Below, piece after piece: positions 17,214 to 24,350 of a DNA stretch of 38,181 bases; position 1 is the stretch's first letter; each line of letters opens with the position of its first letter. The translations under genes were made by a program, and so were the position numbers. Origin of the DNA: Bacteroidia bacterium (GTDB lineage: Bacteria > Bacteroidota > Bacteroidia > B-17B0 > Aurantibacillaceae); the NCBI GenBank assembly GCA_025455485.1, contig JALOMJ010000013.1, positions 1-38,181 of the forward strand, given 5' to 3'. The notes under the pieces were generated by a model that had not been told where the DNA came from, did not search any database, and saw nothing but the letters and a program-made list of their open reading frames with translations.

Positions 17214-18011
17214 TTATGTCATTTTTCTTGGATCACCCTGTAAGTAGGCTCCTGTAATCTGATAAATAATTCCGGAAGTGATCTTGCCAGCATATCCATC
17301 CGCCTTTAAATGATACCCATGCAGATTGAGCATCTTTTGAAGTTCGGCCGCCTGAATGGAATATTTTTTAGGAGCGTATTTTGTTTTTTCCGCTAGCTTC
17401 AAGATGTATGAAAACCTGTCCGTATTCAGGTAATCTCCAATCTGCATTTCTGCCAATCTTCTTAAAAGAACCGCGGCACCACATTGCTTAGAAACAGCCG
17501 TAGGCGAATACACCCCATCCTTAATAAACTTTCCCTTAGTATAATGATTACTAAAACTCCAGAGGTAAGGAGAATGAATTGGCACAGCCAAGCGCCTGTA
17601 ACCAAATCCATTGTATTCTTCCAACTTATACAAAATGCCAGGCACAGACCAGTCTGTCCATAGATTTAATTTTTTAAGCATTAGCGCATCCAGCGCACTC
17701 TCCTCCCATTGGAATGGTGGGATACCTGTTTTTGGTCTTCCAGCGGGAACATTGACCGTTCTCGCATTCAGGGGGTCACCATTGTGTAAATGTGTATTAA
17801 AATTCGAACCCCCTTCCAATGAATGAATAATCGCGATAAAATACCAGGGTATATTGAGTTGGGAACCTACACGCTCATATCTGGCCTTATGATTGACTAT
17901 AACTTTTGTGAGCGAATCAACTATTGCATACCTGTCAGTTGTTATGATGCATGTATCAAACAACCTCTGGTATTGAGATTGTAATTCCGGGGTATATATC
18001 GGTTTTGCCAT
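17214..18011 (-). CDS. Putative muramidase/lysozyme-like protein with peptidoglycan-binding-like C-terminus
   Basis: 265 aa. The central IPWYFIAIIHSLEGG segment puts a glutamate (Glu66) in a lysozyme/transglycosylase-like helix. It is followed by HLHNGDPL and the conserved PPFQWEESALDAL segment typical of uncharacterised lysozyme-superfamily proteins. Residues ~218-256 (AELQKMLNLHGYHLKADGY) match the peptidoglycan-binding domain 1 pattern. No signal peptide is evident, so like the downstream enzymes it may be retained, released on lysis or exported otherwise. It is the first gene of the minus-strand hydrolase operon and begins just 17 bp past a possible promoter. Confidence 0.75.
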   Translation of the reverse strand: MAKPIYTPELQSQYQRLFDTCIITTDRYAIVDSLTKVIVNHKARYERVGSQLNIPWYFIAIIHSLEGGSNFNTHLHNGDPLNARTVNVPAGRPKTGIPPFQWEESALDALMLKKLNLWTDWSVPGILYKLEEYNGFGYRRLAVPIHSPYLWSFSNHYTKGKFIKDGVYSPTAVSKQCGAAVLLRRLAEMQIGDYLNTDRFSYILKLAEKTKYAPKKYSIQAAELQKMLNLHGYHLKADGYAGKITSGIIYQITGAYLQGDPRKMT

Positions 18012-18027
18012 AACGTTACAATAACTT

Positions 18028-18060
18028 ACAACTTAGATTTGCTCTTGGGTGGTGCCTCAA
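18028..18060 (-). promoter_or_regulatory. Possible promoter of the hydrolase operon
   Basis: On the minus strand, TTG (18060-18058) is followed after 22 nt by TAAGTTGT (18035-18028), a fair match to the Bacteroidota -33/-7 pattern. The ATG at 18011 is 17 nt further on. Prediction by pattern only. Confidence 0.35.
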
Positions 18061-18156
18061 CGAAAATAGCTTCACTTTCGAAACACTCCTATTGGGGCTT
18101 AATGACAATTAAAGTCGAAAAAGGCTCAGTTCCTTCAAAAAAAGTCAAAATATTCT

Positions 18157-18188
18157 TGTCGTTTTTCGACATTTTCTGTCGGATTTAT
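18157..18188 (+). promoter_or_regulatory. Site B: TGTCG-N5-CGACA-N5-TGTCG operator
   Basis: TGTCG 18157-18161, CGACA 18167-18171, third half-site TGTCG 18177-18181, then GATTTATG. It lies in the 408-bp gap between the divergent hydrolase operon and the two-component operon. Unlike the other three sites, no good -7 box is found 38-39 nt downstream. It may act on either divergent operon from a distance. Confidence 0.55.
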
Positions 18189-18338
18189 GACACATTTTGC
18201 TCCGGCAATCCATGTCTTAAAAATTACAATTTTATTTTGTCGACTCCCGGAAATCATTGGTCGGGGCTATCAGCATATTAATCTTAATTATTAGTTAATT
18301 ATTTAGAATTTGTTGCATTTAATTGTTGAATCAGGATA

Positions 18339-18369
18339 TTTGTTAAATTGATAATCAATTTTAAATTTT
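18339..18369 (+). promoter_or_regulatory. Possible -33/-7 promoter of the two-component operon
   Basis: TTTG (18339-18342), 19 nt, then TAAATTTT (18362-18369), close to TTTG-N19-TAnnTTTG. It would start transcription about 45 nt before the ATG at 18420. The surrounding DNA is very AT-rich, which lowers the weight of this match. Confidence 0.4.
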
Positions 18370-18419
18370 GTATAAAACCTAATAACCCTTTCTATAACCA
18401 CTAAACCTAAAAAACAACT

Positions 18420-18731
18420 ATGGAATTCACTGGAAACGAATCAGAGCAAATTACTAAGACCGAGGCCATTGCCTGGACAACAAGCTACAGAGAGGCTCAC
18501 CCAAATAGCGTTAGAGCTCATGCTTTTGGTAAAAATAAAATTCAAGATCTTCTTAATCAAAGCGGTTGTGTTGGCCTGCGGGCATACTATGCCATTGACA
18601 ACACAGGCGCGAAACAGCTTGTGTTGGTGGGAGTTGATCAGCATGGTGAAGACCTTTACGATGGAGTTATATTAGATCGCGCAAATCCTTGCCCAAACGA
18701 TTGTGCCGAAAACAGCCCTTTAAATTCTTAA
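18420..18731 (+). CDS. Small conserved-looking protein ahead of a two-component system
   Basis: 103 aa, no signal peptide. An N-terminal helical part (TEAIAWTTSYREAHPN) and HAFGKNKIQDLL lead to a beta segment (GCVGLRAYYAIDN, KQLVLVGVDQHGEDLYDG). The end is Cys-rich, CPNDCAENSPLNS. I have the impression of a recurrent Bacteroidota family with this C-P-x2-C...PLNS ending, but no function is known to me. It is 6 bp upstream of a multi-TM protein, which overlaps a histidine kinase gene. It may be the ligand or reporter of that sensor system. Confidence 0.7.
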   Translation: MEFTGNESEQITKTEAIAWTTSYREAHPNSVRAHAFGKNKIQDLLNQSGCVGLRAYYAIDNTGAKQLVLVGVDQHGEDLYDGVILDRANPCPNDCAENSPLNS

Positions 18732-18737
18732 GGTATT

Positions 18738-19394
18738 ATGCATAAGGTAATAAGTTACTTGGATGAAGTCTCGATTCTGAGTCACTTATTACCATTATCA
18801 GCCATCTGCTTTCTCCCGGGTAGAACATTAAATAATACCTACAAGGCTCTCGCACTGCTGATAACAGTGTCTTTTCTGAGTGATTTAATATGCCGTGTAC
18901 TTCGCTATTATCGGTATTCTAACTTATTTGTGATCAACGTGTATACTTTACTGGAATTTCTAATAATCTTACTTATCTTTTACTTACAGTGGAATAGCCC
19001 TAAATACAAACAAAGATTTCTTATGGTGGGCACTTCTTATATATTTGTGTTTCTTCTTCTGAGCACTTCAATTTACGGCTTTTTCAAAATCAATTCTGCT
19101 GCTTCAGCAATAGCAGCATTGCTTATACTCGGTTTAAGCATCATCTACTTTTTTGAACTAATTTCGGATATCAGTACTCCAAGCTTATTAAACAACCCCT
19201 TCTTTTGGATTAACCTGGCATTTCTCATTTACTTTTCTGGAGTACTGTTTGTATTTATTTTTTCGGACATCATTCTTGATTCCAACATAGATAAATCGGT
19301 CAAAAACCTCTGGAAAATCAATTATCTGCTTTATAGTGCTTCCAGCATTTTATTCACAGTTAGTATCATTAAATGGAAAAAGATAAAACTATAG
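18738..19394 (+). CDS. Multi-pass membrane protein, putative sensor partner of the adjacent kinase
   Basis: 218 aa with six or seven hydrophobic helices spread evenly over the protein (e.g. LFVINVYTLLEFLIILLIFYL, YIFVFLLLSTSIYGFF, AIAALLILGLSIIYFF, FWINLAFLIYFSGVLFVFIF) and short charged loops. No catalytic motif. Its last 22 bp overlap the histidine kinase, whose own N-terminus has one TM and no sensory domain. This protein is therefore a reasonable candidate for the sensing module. Family not named. Confidence 0.75.
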   Translation: MHKVISYLDEVSILSHLLPLSAICFLPGRTLNNTYKALALLITVSFLSDLICRVLRYYRYSNLFVINVYTLLEFLIILLIFYLQWNSPKYKQRFLMVGTSYIFVFLLLSTSIYGFFKINSAASAIAALLILGLSIIYFFELISDISTPSLLNNPFFWINLAFLIYFSGVLFVFIFSDIILDSNIDKSVKNLWKINYLLYSASSILFTVSIIKWKKIKL

Positions 19395-20182
19395 TACTCA
19401 TAGTATTGGCGGGCGCAGTAACCATGTTGGCAATTGTGTCGCTGGTACTTTATCTTGTTTTTACCCATAGAAAAAGATACCTGATACAGCAAAATGAATT
19501 GTTGAGGCTTCAAAGTCAAAGAGAAATTGAAAATACAAAAGCGATTATAAACACTCAGGAAAGAGAAAGAGGCAGGATAGCACAAAATTTACACGACACC
19601 ATTGGTGCTGATTTATCAATTGTGCAATTCAACATTACAAAGTACATTCACGAGTTAAAAAATAGCGAGTGCAATATTCAATCCCTTTCCAATGATGTTT
19701 TAATACTCGCCAACACAATTGAATCCATTCGAAATATCTGTCATGATCTTTTCCCGCTGACAATAGAAAGACAAGGTTTGATAGGCCGAATCAAACAATC
19801 AGTTGAACGCTTAAACGAGTCTGGGAAAATCAGATGTTCTTTTTCCGGCAGTTCCAGTGAGTCATCACTTCCCTTCACCTCAGAGGACAAGATCAACTTA
19901 TTAAGGGTTTACATGGAGATAGTTAACAATATTATCAAACATGCCTCGGCTTCTGATTTGACAATAGTCTCTAATATAAACACCAATCAATACACCTTAG
20001 AATTAAGTCATAATGGAGCTCCGTTTTCAGATGCCGATGCTTTAGAAAACATGATTAAAAAAAAGGGACTTGGCTTAAGCAGTATACTTAACCGGACAGA
20101 AATAATGGGCGGAAGCATTGCTTACTCTACTGAAAATGGATACTCAAAAGTCAAAGTCACTATCCCATATAAAAATGCCTGA
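19373..20182 (+). CDS. Membrane histidine kinase, HisKA_3 (NarL-partner) type
   Basis: 269 aa. One TM at residues ~7-30 (VLIVLAGAVTMLAIVSLVLYLV), then a coiled linker. The H-box is RERGRIAQNLHDTIG with His74. The HATPase_c domain has an N-box-like MEIVNNIIKHASAS and a G-box KGLGLSSILNRTEIMGG. There is no extracellular sensor domain, so sensing probably depends on the overlapping multi-TM protein. The last 8 bp overlap the response regulator start. The kinase call is firm. Confidence 0.92.
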   Translation: MEKDKTIVLIVLAGAVTMLAIVSLVLYLVFTHRKRYLIQQNELLRLQSQREIENTKAIINTQERERGRIAQNLHDTIGADLSIVQFNITKYIHELKNSECNIQSLSNDVLILANTIESIRNICHDLFPLTIERQGLIGRIKQSVERLNESGKIRCSFSGSSSESSLPFTSEDKINLLRVYMEIVNNIIKHASASDLTIVSNINTNQYTLELSHNGAPFSDADALENMIKKKGLGLSSILNRTEIMGGSIAYSTENGYSKVKVTIPYKNA

Positions 20183-20831
20183 AAAAATAAAAATAGCCAT
20201 AGCCGATGATCATACCCTCGTGTGCCAGACCTACGCAAAAGCCATTGAAACGGATAAAAGATTTAAAGTTGTTGGTATGGCCGAAAACGGCAAGCTGTTG
20301 CTGGAAATCATTGAGAAACAAAAACCCGATGTCATTCTATTGGATTTACATATGCCGATAATGGATGGTTGGGCTACATTAGACTATATTCAGGAGAACA
20401 AATTAGAATGTAAAGTAATTGTGGTTAGTATGCATTTGGAAAGTACATCTATAAAAGATTTAACCTCTAAAGGCGTAAGGGGTTTTCTGCCGAAAAACAC
20501 AGATTTTCCAACCCTTATCAACGCCATTCACGAGGTAAACAATCTGGGTTACTTTTTCGACAAAAAGATAAATGTAGGTTTGGTTAAAGAGCTGATAGCC
20601 GCGAAAACCATTCAACCTACATTCAAAGCCATCCATCTTACAGAAAAAGAACTGCAAACCCTTATTCTGATTTGCAAAGACAAACTTACCAAAGAAATCG
20701 CAGCAGACTTGCAGGTAACAGATCGTACCATCGAAAGGTACAAAACCCACCTTTACGAAAAAACAAGAGCCAAAACTTCAGCCGGTTTACTTCTATTTGC
20801 TTTGAAAAACAATTATTTCGATTTGGCTTGA
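20175..20831 (+). CDS. NarL/FixJ-family response regulator
   Basis: 218 aa from ATG 20175. I chose this start because it begins directly before the receiver domain (MPEKIKIAIADDH) and overlaps the kinase by 8 bp. An in-frame start at 20118 would add 19 residues with no domain. Receiver: Asp11/Asp12 acidic pocket, phospho-acceptor Asp57 in LLDLHMP, Lys in GFLPKNT. The C-terminal LuxR-type HTH is LTEKELQTLILICKDKLTKEI...VTDRTIERYKTHLYEK. Operator-like sites lie on both sides of its operon (18157 and 20879), so it is a natural candidate to bind the TGTCG-N5-CGACA element. That link is inference. Confidence 0.93.
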   Translation: MPEKIKIAIADDHTLVCQTYAKAIETDKRFKVVGMAENGKLLLEIIEKQKPDVILLDLHMPIMDGWATLDYIQENKLECKVIVVSMHLESTSIKDLTSKGVRGFLPKNTDFPTLINAIHEVNNLGYFFDKKINVGLVKELIAAKTIQPTFKAIHLTEKELQTLILICKDKLTKEIAADLQVTDRTIERYKTHLYEKTRAKTSAGLLLFALKNNYFDLA

Positions 20832-20878
20832 TCCGCTTTTCGCTAACTCAATTTCAAGCTTAAAAAACTTTCGACACA

Positions 20879-20944
20879 TGTCGTATTCCGACATGTTTTG
20901 TCATAAATCTGCATTGTTCTGTAAGGCTTTACTTCTTACCTTTC
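20879..20944 (+). promoter_or_regulatory. Site C: TGTCG-N5-CGACA-N5-TGTCA operator with -33/-7 promoter
   Basis: TGTCG 20879-20883, CGACA 20889-20893, TGTCA 20899-20903, then TAAATC. A promoter follows: TTG 20914-20916, 20 nt, TACCTTTC 20937-20944. The -7 box begins 38 nt after the third half-site. An extra CGACA half-site lies just upstream at 20872. The layout matches site D, including the 20-nt -33/-7 spacing. Confidence 0.65.
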
Positions 20945-20997
20945 TCAGCATCGGATTCGACTAATAATCAGAGTTTAGTGTCAGCTTTATAGTAAAC

Positions 20998-21519
20998 ATA
21001 AAAGCTATTAATCACCCCTTACTTAATTATATAATTATCTCAGCAATAAGCTTTTTAAGTGCGGCTGCTCTTTTTGAACTTGGTGGAAGTTTGGCTGAAG
21101 TAACCGGGAATGAAAAAAGTTTACTTGGTTTGAGTTTTAAGGCTGGTGGCGCTATTGCCGGTTTTGTGATAATTTTTTGGCTTTCACAAATTGTAGTCCT
21201 TAGGTTTTACCTTAATTACCAACAAACACACTCAACTATTCACATCAAAGTTTATTTAACCGCCAAGTCAAACACTTTTGAAAGGAACGACAACTCTTAC
21301 ACTGCTGAGTACACCATTTTCAATGAAGATACAGGAGAATCAAAATCCTGTTTGACCAAACCTTTTTGGGAAGCAGGTTACCTCACAATAATGGCAAGAG
21401 ATGTTGGCGATAAAGATTATATAACCATAAAAATATCCAACTCTAGAAGCAAATCCTGGGAATCTGACTCCTTTCACTCGAGGAGCCCAAAAATAGCTGA
21501 ATTAACCCCAACAAACTAA
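20998..21519 (+). CDS. Membrane protein of the pYEATS operon (start codon unclear)
   Basis: The first canonical start is TTG 21091 (142 aa). However, the frame is open back to 20968 and upstream codons read as a good hydrophobic helix (NYIIISAISFLSAAALFELGG), matching the size of a first TM. With it the protein has two TMs (the second AIAGFVIIFWLSQIVVLRF) and a ~90-residue soluble beta domain with TAEYTIFNEDTGESKSC. A start near 20998-21007 would be ATA or ATT, and would lie 61-70 nt past the -7 box of site C, the same spacing as the other operator-driven genes. It is followed after 5 bp by a pYEATS gene. Family unnamed; the N-terminus needs experimental definition. Confidence 0.6.
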   Translation: MKAINHPLLNYIIISAISFLSAAALFELGGSLAEVTGNEKSLLGLSFKAGGAIAGFVIIFWLSQIVVLRFYLNYQQTHSTIHIKVYLTAKSNTFERNDNSYTAEYTIFNEDTGESKSCLTKPFWEAGYLTIMARDVGDKDYITIKISNSRSKSWESDSFHSRSPKIAELTPTN

Positions 21520-21524
21520 CAATT

Positions 21525-21830
21525 ATGCCCCTCCGAATAAGAAATAACTGGAACTACGTAGGCGAAGACCAATGGGACTGGGAAGCATTTATTGACGATA
21601 GTGGCTCAGGCGAATTAAACAATATTGCCTACGTTGAGTATGTATTACACCCAACATTTATTCACCCAATCAGAAAAATTGAAAATAGAAAAAACAAGTT
21701 TATGCTTGAAACAAATGGTTGGGGTACGTTTAAACTAAAAGCATTCGTCTATAAAAAAGATGGGAGCAAAATAAAACTTGAACATGAAATAGAACTGAAG
21801 TACGATCCTAAAAAGGGGACTACAAAATAG
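21525..21830 (+). CDS. Prokaryotic YEATS (pYEATS) domain protein
   Basis: 101 aa, essentially a single domain. Two YEATS hallmarks are visible: YVLHPTFIHPIRK (residues ~39-51; compare LHxSFxNP in eukaryotic YEATS) and ETNGWGTFKLKAFVY (~62-76; compare GWGEF). YEATS folds read acylated lysines in eukaryotes. Prokaryotic versions are linked by comparative genomics to conflict and signalling systems, usually beside membrane proteins or TIR/caspase-like effectors. Here membrane protein genes lie on both sides, 5 bp upstream and 26 bp downstream. Confidence 0.8.
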   Translation: MPLRIRNNWNYVGEDQWDWEAFIDDSGSGELNNIAYVEYVLHPTFIHPIRKIENRKNKFMLETNGWGTFKLKAFVYKKDGSKIKLEHEIELKYDPKKGTTK

Positions 21831-21856
21831 GCGATATTAAAAACAATAGAACAGAT

Positions 21857-22519
21857 TTGACAACACTTAAACCAGGCGACTTTCTTTTCGGCATCGTAGA
21901 TTTCTTGGCCTATTTGGTGCCAGGTATGATTGTGTATTCCATCTTACCTGATCTAATACCTCTGAATATTCCCAAATTTTTAGCATTACCCACTGACGAA
22001 AACATCTCAACTGTGGGTTGGATTAGCTTCCTTATTCTTTCATATGTACTTGGCCATTTTGTCCATCACATTGGAGCCTTGATTTTTAACTCAATATACA
22101 AAAAGACCTATTTTGTTTTAAAAAGTAAAAAACACTCTGCATTCATTAAAGAGGTAGAGGCACGGATCAGTTCTCTTGAATATTTTAAATCTCATTCTGA
22201 TGTGACCAGAGCTGCTATGGCATACATAAGATGCAAGCAGCCTGATCTTACGGGTGACCTTGACAAACACGAAGCCAACTCCAAACTATTTAGGGCCCTT
22301 ACACTACTGTGTATTATCTTTTGTTTTCATCCATCAATTAAAGCTCAGGGTAACACCATTTATTTGATGAATCTTCTCCTGTTAATACTCTTCTCTATTT
22401 TGTCGTTTTCCAAATTTGCGAATCAAAGGTGGAAATTTCTACTGTTGACATATGAATTCTTTTCGATTCTCGTATCAGACATTAAGTCTGATTCCAATGC
22501 CTCTAAACAAAAAATATAA
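21857..22519 (+). CDS. Four-TM membrane protein of the pYEATS operon
   Basis: 220 aa from a TTG start. TM helices: ~12-30 (IVDFLAYLVPGMIVYSIL), ~55-75 (ISFLILSYVLGHFVHHIGALI), ~145-160 (LFRALTLLCIIFCF) and ~168-185 (IYLMNLLLLILFSILSF). A ~60-residue cytoplasmic helical loop lies between TM2 and TM3. The FDFLAYLVPG-like start followed by YVLGHFVH recurs in uncharacterised membrane proteins of bacterial defence neighbourhoods. I know no function. The 26-bp gap to the pYEATS gene suggests one operon. The alternative is a membrane effector that permeabilises the cell when triggered. Confidence 0.65.
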   Translation: MTTLKPGDFLFGIVDFLAYLVPGMIVYSILPDLIPLNIPKFLALPTDENISTVGWISFLILSYVLGHFVHHIGALIFNSIYKKTYFVLKSKKHSAFIKEVEARISSLEYFKSHSDVTRAAMAYIRCKQPDLTGDLDKHEANSKLFRALTLLCIIFCFHPSIKAQGNTIYLMNLLLLILFSILSFSKFANQRWKFLLLTYEFFSILVSDIKSDSNASKQKI

Positions 22520-22535
22520 ACCTAACAACCACAAC

Positions 22536-22814
22536 ATGAGTTTCATTAAAGTAAAAAACAAAAAAGGCACTTCCGATAAAACTCCCCCATCCGGCTATTC
22601 GAGCTGGCTGGATTTCTGGGAAAAGAAAAAAGGCACAAAAGCTACAAGGTGTGAGGCACTTTCCTGCAGCGGAAAACCGGATGTTGGCGGCCATGTCATA
22701 AAGGATGGGGAAGGGGGAAAAGAGTATATCCTCCCTTTGTGCTTTAGCCACAATAACAAGTCGGAAAGTGAAACTTATGAAGCCTGGGATGCTGATTTAA
22801 TTGCTGTTTCATAA
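22536..22814 (+). CDS. Small zinc-binding HNH-like protein
   Basis: 92 aa from ATG 22536; an upstream in-frame ATG at 22452 lies inside the previous gene and was not used. Metal ligands are arranged Cys39-x4-Cys44, GGHV (His53), Cys69-x2-His72, Asn73 (PLCFSHNN). This pattern, with G-H-V followed by a strand and PLC..HN, is that of small treble-clef/HNH-like proteins. A catalytic nuclease role is possible but not shown. It starts 16 bp after the four-TM gene and ends the operon. Confidence 0.65.
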   Translation: MSFIKVKNKKGTSDKTPPSGYSSWLDFWEKKKGTKATRCEALSCSGKPDVGGHVIKDGEGGKEYILPLCFSHNNKSESETYEAWDADLIAVS

Positions 22815-23078
22815 TCAGCTATATCATAAGATCCATGCATATGAATCAGGTTAAGCGGTGTTCCTCACAGCCTGCAAGCATAAAGCGCGCCAAAGCGGCA
22901 GCGCCCATTTTTGAGCATTGATTTTTAAAGTAAAAAATGAACGCTACCGCCCACTTCCGTTGCTCCTCTACGCTACCGCTTCGTTCGCTACTCAGTGGGC
23001 TTGGGCTTTGTCACGCTTTATGCAGTTTGCTGGCTGTTCGTCACGGCAGCCTTCCTCGTCCCTCAAGCCGCTTCATTC

Positions 23079-23104
23079 CCCTTCGCCCTGAGCCGGCCGA
23101 AGGG
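23079..23104. repeat. CCCTTCG...CGAAGGG palindromic dispersed repeat
   Basis: Arms 23079-23085 and 23098-23104 flank CCCTGAGCCGGC. The core CCTGAGC...CGAAGGG belongs to a palindrome found dispersed in many bacterial genomes. A second, longer-spaced relative is at 28943-28973. Confidence 0.6.
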
Positions 23105-23174
23105 TCATTTCAGCCGCTTTCGGTCCGCCGGCTGCCCTTTTATTGTTATGCTCGCCTGCGGTCGCTTTGGGCTA

Positions 23175-23230
23175 CCCTAAAGCGAAGCAAACCCACAGAC
23201 AATTTTGGCAGGTTTGCTTCTGCTTTAGGG
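23175..23230. repeat. Long bulged hairpin (18 paired bases)
   Basis: CCCTAAAGC-G-AAGCAAACC (23175-23193) pairs with GGTTTGCTT-CT-GCTTTAGGG (23211-23230), with a 1-nt versus 2-nt bulge and a 17-nt loop. The bulged, imperfect stem recalls folded recombination sites, but the integron core boxes (RYYYAAC/GTTRRRY) are not evident. Confidence 0.6.
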
Positions 23231-23257
23231 GTGTGTAGTGCTGCGGCTCATTTTTTC

Positions 23258-23280
23258 GCCTGCCTTACAGGCAGATTTTT
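23258..23280 (+). terminator. Possible terminator in the GC-rich spacer
   Basis: CTGCC-TTACA-GGCAG (23260-23274) is followed by ATTTTTATT. It could end transcription from the pYEATS operon, though it lies 440 bp past it. Confidence 0.35.
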
Positions 23281-23579
23281 ATTGTGCATGCCGCAGCCAC
23301 ATGGGTCGGCCCCATCCTCGTCGTACCTCCTCGGCTTCCCGGCCTCCCACCCAAAGCTCCACTCGCAGCGGCTCGCAGACATCAAAAATTTTCCAGATTC
23401 TTTTGTCATCTTCCTTATTATCGCACTCTTATTGTTTCCGTTGCAAATTTTTGATGTTATTGCCCTCATAATACCTCCCATAGCAAATGACTACAAGAGT
23501 AAAATTCAAATTCGTAGCAGCAATCAAGCAGTCTTTCTCAATACTAACATGATAAAATCTAATAAATAAAGGAAAAGTA

Positions 23580-24350
23580 ATGTATCGGGGATTTAATTTA
23601 TCGTTAGTCTTTGAAAATGAGCACTTTTATCAAAAAGGGAGAGCAGTAAACGCTGTGAACATTCTAAGCGTAAAGAAGTCCATTCAGAGTTTTATTTCTC
23701 CAGATGGCTCTATAAATGGTTTTCATATGCAATCAAATTGGTTCCCTCAAATAAATGCCGACATTTTCGTTTCGCATTCTCATAGAGACGAGAAAACAGC
23801 AACTGCATTGGCTGGTTGGTTGAGCGATAAATTTGGAATTTCAACTTTTGTTGACTCATGCATTTGGGGTTATTCAAATGAATTGTTAAGACAGATTGAC
23901 AATAAATACTGTCTCAATCCAGGTGCGGCAACATATAGTTACGAAAAAAGAAATCACTCTACAAGCCATGTTCACATGATGCTTTCAACTGCTTTAAATA
24001 TGATGATTGATAAGACAGAATGCGTGTTATTTCTTAATACTCCAAATTCCATTACAACAAAAGAAGTTGTTTCACAAACCGAATCTCCATGGCTTTATTC
24101 AGAAATTTCAATGTCAGAATTAGTTCGGAAAAAAAAATTATTAGAGTATAGACCTGCAATGACAAGGATGTTCGCTAAAGGTGGTGCAATTAATGAAAGC
24201 TTGAAAGTAAAGTATGATGTCTATCTTGGCCACTTAACCGAAATTCATGCAGACACCCTAAATAATTGGGAGTCAGAATGGAATAAAATACCGAGAGAAA
24301 CACAATATGCACTAGATTTACTTTACGAATTAAACACTTCAATTCTATGA
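23580..24350 (+). CDS. TIR-domain protein
   Basis: 256 aa. After a ~55-residue N-terminal lead comes a TIR fold, residues ~58-190. It starts INADIFVSHSHRDEKTATALA (strand A and box 1-like SHSHRDE), with helix and strand B FGISTFVDS, TECVLFLNTPNS (strand D), and SPWLYSEIS with Glu175 where TIR NADases carry the catalytic Glu. The C-terminal ~60 residues are helical. Bacterial TIR proteins hydrolyse NAD or make cyclic ADP-ribose signals in phage defence. The stop overlaps the next gene by 4 bp, and a second TIR-like gene follows in the same operon. Confidence 0.82.
   Translation: MYRGFNLSLVFENEHFYQKGRAVNAVNILSVKKSIQSFISPDGSINGFHMQSNWFPQINADIFVSHSHRDEKTATALAGWLSDKFGISTFVDSCIWGYSNELLRQIDNKYCLNPGAATYSYEKRNHSTSHVHMMLSTALNMMIDKTECVLFLNTPNSITTKEVVSQTESPWLYSEISMSELVRKKKLLEYRPAMTRMFAKGGAINESLKVKYDVYLGHLTEIHADTLNNWESEWNKIPRETQYALDLLYELNTSIL

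Larger units (their letters stand above)
22815..23579. other. GC-rich non-coding spacer with hairpins
   Basis: About 22860-23400 is much more GC-rich than either flank and contains no convincing gene. The long open frame at 22937 translates to a low-complexity Arg/Ser/Pro/Leu product with no codon bias. The spacer holds three hairpins (listed separately) and divides the pYEATS operon from the TIR operon. Similar spacers flank the Fic gene. Confidence 0.6.

Noticed and set aside
18039..18281. 80-aa open frame in the gap between divergent operons
   Set aside because: It covers the operator site B and the putative divergent promoter, and its translation has no recognisable feature.
23175..23230. 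Integron attC site
   Set aside because: The bulged stem is suggestive, but the RYYYAAC/GTTRRRY boxes are absent, no integrase gene is present, and the neighbouring genes are in multi-gene operons rather than single-gene cassettes.
22937..23569. 210-aa open frame in the GC-rich spacer
   Set aside because: The translation is low-complexity Ser/Arg/Leu/Pro, overlaps several hairpins, has no domain or export signal and an amino-acid use unlike its neighbours. GC-rich DNA has few stops.
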